DNA of 64,000 bases from Schoenoplectus triqueter (Eukaryota; Streptophyta; Magnoliopsida; Poales; Cyperaceae): the NCBI GenBank assembly GCA_964058805.1, contig CAXKVV010000824.1, positions 1 through 64,000 on the forward strand, read 5' to 3'. The notes below the pieces were generated by a model, which ran no database searches, was not told the DNA's origin, and worked only from the letters and a program-made list of their open reading frames with translations. Positions 23,752 to 33,900 of this stretch are shown here, one piece after another (the first letter of the stretch is position 1; every line of letters starts with the position of its first letter). A program made the position numbers and the translations under genes.

Positions 23752-26637
23752 TCAAACGTTACTAGTAGAAGCCTCACCGGCCTCACCGGTCTCACTAGCC
23801 CCACCGGCTCCACCAGCCCCGCCGCTACCTTCCGGTCTTATTTCCTCCAGTTGCCTCAGCACATCCTGAGCCTCTGGCCTTGCTGCCGGTGCAGGGTCCA
23901 CACAATGCAAAGCCAACTTGAGAGTATTCAACAGCTCATCTCCCGTCAAGTCGGCATTGGCCTCCCTCATGAGCTCCGAGTCAAACACCTCATTTGTCCA
24001 CTCCTCTTTCACAATTGACGCAACCCATTTTGGCAAGTCAACCCCATTGTTGGTGACAGAGTCTGCTGGAGACTTGCCGGTCAGGAGTTCTAATATGACG
24101 ACCCCGAGGCTGTACACGTCAGACTTTGTGTTCGCTTTCTTGTGCTTGGAAAGCTCAGGAGCACGGTAGCCCAGAGCACCCACGGCGGCAAGGGCCGCAG
24201 AGTTGGCAGCTGCAGACATGAGGCGGGGAAGGCCGAAGTCAGCGATTTTGGGGGAGTCTGAATCATCAAGGAGAATGTTGGTGCTTGTCAGGTTGCCATG
24301 GACTGAGTTTGCCGAGTCATGGAGGTATACCAGTCCACGGGCCGTTCCCTTAGCTATTTTCATGCGCATCGGCCAGTCGATTGATGTTTCAGGAGTTCGA
24401 GCTGAGTTACAAAAAACTGAGCATTAGAACTGTTTGCTTGGATTTCACAATAAGAAACGAAATCAACAAGTCTATTCCTTTTCCTTCTTAAACTTCACTT
24501 ATTGCAAAGTTCATGGACAAGTTATTAACTAATTCTCAGATTTTACATTGCAAGTCCTGACAAAATGAAAATAGAAGGAATGGGGAAAAGAATAAATTCA
24601 TTAATTTAGTTGTCCCAAGCTGGTATCATTTAAAATGAACAAACCATGTGTGAGAATTACAGAGCCTTGTAACTCATGATCATGTGTAACCAATCACAGG
24701 ATTACAAATGTCAGACCTGATTGATGTTGTAATGATATACGAAACATTTAGATTTCAGACAGTATCTGTGGAATTCTCAATTGCACGTTATCAAGTTATG
24801 AACCAAATAAAAGCAAACATATATATGAGGGGTAAAAAAGAAAAGAAAACTAACCATGTAAGAAAGCAGCAACACTCCCCTTTGGCAAATAATCAAAGAC
24901 CAACAACTTTTCCCCTTTTGGTCCCAAATAATATGCCCTCAGAGCCAACAAATTCTCATGCCTGATTTTCCCCAGTGCAACGACCTCCGCCTCAAATTCC
25001 TTCTGCCCCTTGGTTATCTTTTCCCGCAACCGTTTTACTGCAACTTGAGTTCCATCCTCAAGAGTTGCCCTGTATACTGTGCCGTAAGAGCTCTTTCCCA
25101 TAATCTCAGCAGTTGCGCATAGCAAGTCATCAGCTGTAAATGCCAAAGGCCCATCAAAATGCACCAATTTACCACCCAAATCACCCCCACCAGACTCAGT
25201 TTCAGGTGCAGGACCAGGCTTTTCCCCCCGACCCAACCCAGTTGCCGCCTGTTTACTCTTGGGACTCACACTGTTGCTATTCCTCTTCCGTATCAAACAA
25301 CAGAGAAGAATGCAACAGAAGAGAAGTAACAATCCAAAAGCACAGCCAGTTATTATTAGAATCATATCTCTTGTGCTTAGTTTTTTCTTATTGCTTTCCA
25401 TGGAGGGAAGTAATGGAGGCGAAGAAAATGGAGAGGAAATTGGAGAAGGGGATAGAGCAGGGCAAGGAAGGGAAGGAGTGTAACCACAAAGTTGTATGTT
25501 GCCTCTAAAAGAAGTCGAATTGAATTTCTGTGCCAGCAAAACTGGCACTTGACCTGATAAGTTGTTGTATGAGACATCAAAGGAAACAAGATTTGTTAGG
25601 TTGATTAGAGAAATTGGAATCGATCCATTTAGGTTGTTCTCTGATAAATCCAGCCGAGTCAGAGTGGGTATATTACCAATCGAATCAGGTATTCTGCCAT
25701 AAAATTTGTTCCCTTTTAGAGAGAGTTCTGTGAGATTCTTTAGGCCATCTATAGATTGAGGGATTTGGGCTTCAATTTGATTTCTTTCAAGGTTAAGTAC
25801 TACCAAAGAGGAGAGATTAGATAAAGAAGGGGGAAGATCTCCTGTAAAGGAATTGCCTGAAAAATCAAGAGTTTCAATTTCATGAAGTGACCCAACTGCC
25901 GTAGGAATACTTCCAGTTAACTGGTTATTCCCGAGAGATACCACTTTCAGCCTACTAGAACTCGCGACTCTATCAGGAACGGAACCGGAGAGGCTGTTAT
26001 TTGGTAGGAAGAGAAAAATGATTGAGCGGGACATGAATACCGAACCGGGTATCTGATCTGATAGGTTATTAAACCCGAGATTAAGCCTATATATCCGGGT
26101 AGAGTTAGCAATTGAAGAGGGAATAGACCCAATTAGAGAATTATTACTCAAATCAAGAGCTTGCAGATTGACACAGTTACCGATTGAAGGTGGAATTGAA
26201 CCAGAGAACTGGTTGTTGAACAGATAGAGGCCCCGCAAATCAGGCAGAAAACCGATAGCAGAAGGTACAGGACCTGTTATGAAATTGTCGTGCAGACTGA
26301 GCCGACGCAAGCTGGTAAGTTGGCCGATCTTCTCTGTGAGACTGCCCCCTAGGCCCCGCCATGGCAGGCTAATGGAAATGACTTTGCCTTTAACACATTT
26401 AATGCCATACCATTCACCAGAGCACGCACCAAGGCCAGTACCATTCCAGGTACGTAGAATGCCTCGCGGGTCGGCGAGCTCATGCTTGAGTGCTTCGAGG
26501 CCTTGGTAGTCAGCTTGAGAGATAATGACACCGTCCGGCGGCTGAGCTAGGGCTGACGTGGCGAGGTGGAGGGCAAGGAGGAAAGTGTAAAAGAGGCGTT
26601 GGAGGGATTTGCATTTGCATTTTTGGGGTTCATTCAT
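23752..26637 (-). CDS. IMK2: LRR receptor-like kinase of the IMK2/IMK3 group
   Basis: Two exons, 26637-24855 and 24401-23752, with a 453-bp GT-AG intron, encode 810 residues. In order: a signal peptide (residues 1-32); an N-terminal LRR cap with paired cysteines ([11 protein letters not shown]); about ten LRRs of the NNSLSGSIP type; a juxtamembrane Pro/Ser-rich stretch; a transmembrane helix (about 422-449); and a kinase domain. The kinase shows the glycine loop ([11 protein letters not shown], about 513) and the VAVK lysine (about 534). The catalytic-loop HRD is HGN (about 630) while DFG is kept (about 646), as is RAPEL (about 675). Loss of HRD is shared by Arabidopsis IMK-type kinases, so the product is probably a weak or inactive kinase acting as a signalling partner at the plasma membrane. 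Start chosen at the first ATG with a signal peptide. IMK2 and IMK3 cannot be separated here. Confidence 0.93.
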
Positions 26638-26900
26638 GCTGAAGAGATGGAAACGGAGAGAGGGTTTAGCTAGAGACTTTTAACAAAAAAAATGAGAGAG
26701 GTTTTAAGGTTTTAGAGGGAGGGGAGAGAAAGAGAAGGTTGTTCGAGTAAGAAGGGGATGATGATGGTGTTGTGTGTTTTGAGAAAGGGCAGGAGAGAGC
26801 TTTGGAAAGGACTTATGGTGGGCTAGAGAGACTGAGAGAGTGGGAGGGAGGGAGAGAGTCAGAGAGAGCGTTGGTAACGGCTAGTGACTAGTGATAGGCT
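26638..26900 (-). promoter_or_regulatory. CT-rich 5' UTR/promoter of the receptor kinase gene
   Basis: Just upstream of the start codon, the minus strand is rich in CT/TC repeats (GAGAGA on the plus strand). Such tracts are common in 5' UTRs and core promoters of plant genes. No clear TATA box was found, so the transcription start is unknown. Confidence 0.45.
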
Positions 26901-27322
26901 GAGAGCAGAGGCAGGGAGTAAGAGACACGAGGGATGGACCGCAGTATCTATTAACGGCTACTTTTGAACGGGAAGATGGAGTATTCGATTTGTTTTTACG
27001 TCTATTTACGAATTGTGAGCTGACGCTCAGTTGTACTTGGAGGATTGTAGTATTGTGGGCCAGAGCTGTACTCGAATGAGGAGTGTGGTTTTTAGTAGAA
27101 AGTAGTAGAAGTGTAAAAAAGTGACATTTGCTATGTTCGTCGTTCAGCCTGAGAGAATATGGCCAGAATTCTGGAGTGGAAGCTAGTGTCCATTGGCCAC
27201 TGGATCTCTCCAGTCCTCAAGAGACAAAAATAGTGGACTTTTTACTTAAATGTTTAATAACTGATGTTATCTACATAATCGGTTTTAAAATAAAGTTATT
27301 TTCACAAACAGTCTAAGTAAGG

Positions 27323-27703
27323 GTGTGAGTTCAACTCACTCTTAAATTTTTATTTTGTCTATCTGAACACTGTTCAAAAACACAAAAGACGTGAGTTAAA
27401 TTCACGCCCTATGTTATTTTTAATTATCTGATTACAACCATCGTAGTTAAACACACTTAAGAGCGTGAGTTAAACTTTTGAATAAAAAGCTTTAAGGACG
27501 TGAGTTCACCTTTAGACGTGGATGCGCTCTGGTTGTTATCTTTTAAAAACACTGAAAGTGAAAAAAAATAATATGAATGCGATATCTGAATTTAAAGGGC
27601 TTGAGTTCAACTCACGTCATTTAGGTCATTTTGCTCTCTCTTTTGTTTAGACAGCGAGCGGACAAAAAAATAGTGTTTTAAGGGCATGAGTTGAACACAC
27701 TCC
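27323..27703. repeat. Six spaced copies of a CGTGAGTT-AACTCACG motif
   Basis: Related words at 27323-27341, 27389-27408, 27463-27475, 27497-27510, 27597-27616 and 27682-27703. Most are imperfect palindromes of the form GGGCGTGAGTT(C)AACTCACGCC. They lie 35-100 bp apart in AT-rich DNA. I do not recognise the family. It may be a decayed repeat array. Confidence 0.7.
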
Positions 27704-28160
27704 TTTTGTTATACCGTTTATGAAAATAAATTTGCTCTTAGCTCGTCTATGTAGATAAGATTTGTTTTTGAACCGTTTAAGTAAAAAATCCAAAATAATA
27801 TGAATAGGATTTGTCTTGTCGAGTAGTTTACCTTGCAGTGCAGATTCGCTGCAGCATTGAATTCAAATTCTCTACAGAGCTTTCTTTTGTGCGGTTCTTT
27901 TGTTATAAACCATGTGATTATTCATCAATGATTCAAATTTAACAATAATAAATTCTGTGTAATAAAATTCGTGTTTACACAACCATTATGATTAAAATAA
28001 ATCATTCGCATCTCCTGAAAAACTCTCCGCACGGAAAACCTCTCCAGATAAATCTAGCCACTGCAGCACTATCCTAAGATCAAGTTGTACTGTTAAATAG
28101 GGAATTATGGATTAGCCAATGAGAGCCACTATGCCTCAGCAGAATAGTTGCATACACGAT
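27704..28160. other. Intergenic, nothing recognised
   Basis: AT-rich sequence between the palindrome array and the Harbinger-like MITE. No gene or repeat recognised. Confidence 0.35.
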
Positions 28161-29322
28161 GGGTTCGTTTGGCAAATTAAGGAATAGTTTTGAAAGAGTG
28201 GTAATTTTGGAAGAGTGATAGAATAGTATATTTTTAGAAGAATGGTATTCTTGACTATTCGGAAGAGAAAAATATCATTTGGTAGTTGTTAATCAGAATA
28301 GTTAAAATATGGATAATTATGATACTAACAATAATAATGATGATAATAATAATAGCAAATAATAATAATAATAATAATAATATAATAATCATAATATAAT
28401 AATATATTACTAATAATAAATTATAATTATAATTAAAATAATAATAATAGTAATAATAATAATAATATAATAATAATAAATTATAATTATAATCATAATC
28501 ATAATAATATAATAATATAATTAAAAATTATAATCATAATCATAATATAATAATAATAAATAATAATAATTATAATATAATCATAATATAATATCATATA
28601 ATATCATATAATATAATATAATATAATATAATATAATAATAATGATAATGATAATATAATAATAATAATCATGATAATATAATAATCATAATCATAATCC
28701 ATAATCTTAATATAATAATATATTAATAATAATAAATTAAAATAAAAATAAAAATAAAAATAATAGTAATAATAATAATGATAATATAATAATAATAAAT
28801 TATAATTATAATTATAATTATAATCATAATAAGATAATAATAATAATCATAGTCATGATCATAATTATAATATAATAATAAAAATATAATCATAATATAA
28901 TAGTATAATACTAAAATCATAATTATTATAATAATAAATAATAGTAAAATTAATCATGTAATAACAATACTAACAATGATATTAATATAATAATAACAAT
29001 AATTATTATAATAATATTATATAATGATAAATAAATAATCTTCATAATATTAATATAATAATATATTATAATTATACTAATAATATAATAATAAATCATA
29101 ATTATAATTATAATCATGATATAATAATATAATATAACATAATCAAACAATAATCGCTATTCCGACGAGAGCTAATCCGGTATTCCACATATAACTTAGT
29201 ATACCGGATTAGAACTATTCTTCACTCTTCTACTTAGTCTAAAATTCGTTTGGCAAATTAATTCGTCGGAATAGCTATTTTATTCCATCTTTTTGCTATT
29301 CCATTGAGTGCCAAACACTCCC
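28161..29322. mobile_element. Harbinger-like MITE expanded by AAT microsatellite
   Basis: Terminal inverted repeats GGGTTCGTTTGGCA and (reverse complement of the right end) GGGAGTGTTTGGCA match at 11 of 14 positions. A 3-bp direct repeat GAT flanks it (28158-28160, 29323-29325). This fits PIF/Harbinger miniatures, whose termini often read GGG..GTTTGG and whose target duplication is 3 bp. The interior (about 28320-29140) is almost wholly AAT/ATA-type microsatellite, so most of its 1.16 kb length comes from repeat expansion. An inverted partial copy is at 10533-11202. Confidence 0.72.
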
Positions 29323-29369
29323 GATGTTACTAACATAGGTAGCGGTGTCAATAAAAAATAATTAAAAAT

Positions 29370-30115
29370 TATATATTTCTGAACGAAGTTGAAATTTACA
29401 ATTTTTTTAAAATAGAAAAAACTAAAAATATTCTGTATAAAATCGAATAATTAGACAGTTTTTTCAAGCAAATAGCATAGTCCGGATTATTTTTTTGGAT
29501 CAATATAGATGGCTCGAAAATAAAATTCGGGCCATGCATTTTTTCATTTTTTTTACTCAGAATCATGGTCGGAAAATATATTTGGGCCTTATTATTATTT
29601 AAATTAGAGTTTCACTATTTAAAAAAATGATTAGAAATTTCCATACAAATATATTATTTATCATATTACATATATTTCATCAAAATCAATTAATATTAAC
29701 TATTTTGATAATTATGTTCGTATTTTTTACTATTGTTTAAATTATCATTAATAATGATGTTGGGCAAAAAATGATTTCATAATGGTTATTTGGATGAGAT
29801 TCTATTGCTATACACATAATTCTCAACGGTAATTTAAAATAATCACAAACTTATCAAAGTTTATAATTAATGTTGGTTGAAAAAAATGATGGCCCGAGAT
29901 AATTTTTCAGATCAATATAGATGATCCGAATTAATTTTTCAGACCATGGTTCTTGGTAAAAAAAATTGTCAAATGCATGGTCTGAAAAAATAACCGGGTC
30001 ATGCTATCTGATTGAAAAAAACTGCCCAATTATGCAATTTTATGTGAAATATTTTTCTATTTTTTTAAAAAAATTGTGAATTTCATATGATTTTCTATTT
30101 AAATTCAGTGGCATA
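29370..30115. repeat. Long imperfect inverted repeat, probable MITE
   Basis: The left arm (about 29370-29520) contains TTGAAATTTACAATTTTTTT, a CAGTTTTTTCAAGCA block, AGCATAGTCCGG and TCAATATAGATG. The right arm (about 29915-30115) carries their reverse complements in reverse order. The centre is AT-rich. No target duplication or superfamily signature was found. Confidence 0.6.
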
Positions 30116-30239
30116 AGAAAAACAAAGAAAAAAACTTTAAACGGAAGATTTTGTTGAAAAATATGCTAAAAAAATTTAAATGCCAACTAAAAAGGAAATA
30201 ATAGTTCATTACTAGAATCAAAATGAGGATTTTGTAACT

Positions 30240-30626
30240 GAACACTTGATTTGTGTTATCTGTATCCGGAGATATCCATATCTGTATCTGAAATCTTTTA
30301 TGGATAAGAATACATTTTGGTTATTATCTATTCTTATCATATTGTTTTATTACTATTCATCAATATCCGACACTATCCAAAAGTATCTGATCCGATATTA
30401 TCCGAAAAAATATCTGAAATATTTCTATTATATTTTTTACTTAGATTTTTAGTGTACATTATAAATCTAATTTATTTTATATCCAATTTGTGTTAATATA
30501 TCATTTTTTTATAATTCATTGATATATCTAAGCTATTAATATAATAATAATTAATTTTTAATTTTTATAATTAATATTTATTTTTATTATACTTAACAAT
30601 TTCTTTAATTTTATTATTTTGCAAAA
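30240..30626. mobile_element. Left part of a split hAT-like element
   Basis: Repeated ATATCCG, GTATC and GATCCGATAT words near its outer end fade into AT-rich sequence. The same word set in inverse orientation occurs at 47930-48083. I infer one element with subterminal repeats, split by the LTR insertion between them. The outer left boundary was not resolved. Confidence 0.45.
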
Positions 30627-30631
30627 CCTTA

Positions 30632-30964
30632 TTGAATTTAACAAGGTGTTCTTGAGATTTAATTGCAGGATTCTAAGAATCTTCAAAGGAATGAAGAAGA
30701 AATGATCAAAATCAATTCAGAGGCTTCTATGAAGATATAAGATCATATTCAATGTATAGGTATAATTCAAAATCTTATATTCTTCATAATTATGTAAGGA
30801 AGAGAATCTGTCGCAGAGAACCGTTATAACGATTCCCCAATCATTATAACGATTCAATACATATCTTAACGATTCAATACATATCTCAAAAATTTTCTAA
30901 GTTCTCTATGTGTAGAAATGAGCCAAAATTAACAGAGTGTATCATTATGTAATGCTTCATAAAG
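30632..30964 (+). repeat. TTATAACG-family LTR, left part (interrupted)
   Basis: Starts TTGAATTTAACAAGGTGTTC and runs into the chromovirus target site. It continues at 47055. CCTTA occurs on both outer edges (30627-30631 and 47884-47888) and may be the 5-bp target duplication of this LTR. No internal coding region is attached, so it appears to be a solo LTR. The style (short motif repeats, GTGTTCTTGAG start, CTCCGTTAATATTTTCTGTG near the end) recalls SIRE-type Copia LTRs; that lineage call is tentative. Confidence 0.6.
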
Positions 30965-30969
30965 CGTTA

Positions 30970-33900
30970 TTGTTAAACCGCGAAATTTTAATTAAGGAAT
31001 AATGACAATTAAGGCAATAATTTAACGTAACTTAAATAATAGCTTAACTCAATGTTAAACGGAACATATACGAAAATAATAATAATAATGAAAATATTAA
31101 ATAAAAATCACAAATTCTTAATTTCAATCAAGAAATAACGTAACACACTAAGTTAAAAACTAAAAAAAAAAACCTAATAATCTAAATTAAATTAATTTAT
31201 GGTATGAATTATAAATAAAGAAATGAAGATCAATCTTATTTACGAAACTACCCAAGGATCAAATGAATAATCGTTTAAAACAAATTAAATTAAGTCAAAG
31301 AATTTAAAATTTTTAAATAAATATAATCAAAACATTGATAATGATTTCCATAACAAAGTATTAAAATTTTCTAAATTGAATAATTAAATACGAGTAGAAA
31401 ACTGATTTCCACACATAAATGACCATAATATTTCGGCCACAGAAGATCCTACTACCTACTGCTCTCTCTCTCTTCTTTAAACCTTTCATTTAATATCGTT
31501 CTCTCTCTCCTCTCTCCCCAGTGCAAAACCGTCCCCTCACATTTACTCTCTCCCGCTCCCTCTGTCGAGTCGCCTCTCTATCTTTTCCTTCCATCTTTTC
31601 TCCTGCCTTTGCTTTCTCCGTCGAGCTCTCTCTCTCTCCCATTTTGTTCTCGCCTCTTTCCTCTCTTGTGTTCTTGCCCTACCGACTCTGACCTATTTTC
31701 TCTCCCTCGGATGAGGGGCTCACTGCAACCCTGGACTTTCCGTCCTCTTGCTCCGTGCTAAGCCTGCGCTGGCTGTCCCGTCAGCCGCGAAACCTGTCAT
31801 CCCTAATGATCGTTGCTAGCCACTTGGCCACTGGTTGCCCTGACCTAACCCCCTCTATATGTATATAAATCCCGAGCGTGCGCCTCTCTCTCCCCTTCTG
31901 CTGCCTATCTCATGCGTTGAGAACTTGGAAATTTTAGAAATTTAACTGATAAGAACAGATAGAGCAAAAAAAAAGAAAGGGGTTCGAAAGGGAAGGGAGA
32001 GGTGGTGGCCGGGAGTTCACTGAGGCGTCGACCTTTGCCTTGTGCTTTACCCTTCTACTGCCTGTGGGATCTTTTTACTGGTAAAAACCCTACTCTTGTT
32101 GCCTTCGTTCCTTTTCTGGTAAACTTAGCTTCCTTGCTTGTTGATCTGATTTTTCCTCTGATTCTGGTAAACCCTAGATTCTCGTTACTGGTTCTTTTGC
32201 TAATTAAGTCGGTTGGCTTGATTGAAATTTTTATGGGAGGTTGTTGTGAACCCTGGTACACTGGTACCCTTGGTACCAGTGAGGCGGGGCTGACTCTCTA
32301 TGCTGTCTTTTGCCTGCTGAGTTGAGCCTGGTTATTTGCTTATCGCTGGGATCTGAGTTGTTGCTTGTTGAGTACTATCCTTTCTGCCCCTTGTTGGTCT
32401 CTGTGATTTGTTCTTGCCCTTTTCTGGTATCTACCCTACTGGTAGAACAGCCCCCCTCCTCTGTGGACTGATACTGGTACTGATTTCGGGGTTGGGCTAT
32501 TTTCTTGTGTTGTTGCTGGTAATGGGATTGCTTGATTTTTTTGTTTGTCAGACTTGCTAAGTTGCCTCTGAAATGACCTTGGTACACTGGTACCATTCAG
32601 TACCAGTGAAGTGAGGCATTTGCCCTGTGCCCTTTTTATCTCCCATGTGGGTTGTACCTCTTGAACTGGTGCTGGTTTGATTGATGGTTTTGTTTGTGTT
32701 GCTAATTTATTATGCTGCTGATACTGTCTCTGGTTTTCTTGGCTTATCTGACCTTATTTCATATGATGGTTTACTGGTAAATTAGGGGTGAGTTTGGGCC
32801 TCTAATGCTCTGTTGATTGTTTGATTGTGTGTGTGCCTATCTTGCCCTAATCACTGCTTGATGTCTGATTCTGGTTTTCTGAGGCTGTCCCTGGCTTACT
32901 TTACTGGTACTGGCCTGATTGAATGTAGTAGTTACCCAAATTTTTGAACCACCCCTTGTGTTATGCTGGTCAGTCAGGTGATGATGGTTATTGTTATGAT
33001 TGTGCACTGTTTGGTTGTTTCTGAAATATCCCCCAGCTGACCCTTGGTACACTGGTACCAGTGATGTGAGGGTCAGAGAGGTGGGCTGTGTCTGTTTGTG
33101 CCTTTTGGTTCGGCTTGGCCTGTATGCGCCCTAATCCTACACTTGTTGCCTCCTTGATTTGGTTGTTGTGCATGCCCTCGGTTGTCTACCGTAAACTTGT
33201 GGCCCAGTTGCTCATTTTTAATTGTGGCTCTGATTTGTCTATTGCCTCGAGATAGTATTATGTTAATTGGGCTATTGGATTAAGCAGGAAAATTTAGATA
33301 AATGGACCCTTGGATTAAATGAAGGCCTTAGGAGAAATGAGAAATTGACCCCAAATATAATAACCAGGATTTAAAATAACTAGATTTTGTTGAGCCGACT
33401 AATTTAAATTAATTAACTTAAAACATTAATTAGGAATTAGAAATACTTCAATAAGGCCCAATAATTTAAAATTGTCTCAAGACAATAAAAGTGAGTAAAT
33501 TAAAAATGTGACTATATAAATTGGAAGCCGCCCCGAAAGGTTAGGCGGTACCCATTATTAACAACGTAAACTTAAAGAACGGGAAATGATTATATTCCCT
33601 GACTGCCCCCGATTCGGGATATCGGTGCTTTGGCACCAATGATTTGATAGTCAGCGTATGATCCCGAACATTAAAACACCAACACATAAATAATATAACA
33701 ACTTTTCTTTACTTTTGTTTTATTTATTTTTCGTTCATTTTATTCATTTCTTTTTCTTTTATTTTATTTCTTCTTATTTTACTTTTATTTTTAAAACTAT
33801 TTTCCCTAACTTATAAAAACCTAATAATAATAATTATATATAATAAAGAAACTATATAAATTAAAAGCATAGTAAAAACCATAATTAGAATGTAATTAAT

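Noticed and set aside
32002..32325. 107-codon hydrophobic frame in the 5' LTR (repeated at 42626-42949)
   Set aside because: It starts with GTG rather than ATG, has no recognised domain, and its reading follows from the T-rich, CTGGTA-rich leader. Repetition in both LTRs is explained by LTR identity.
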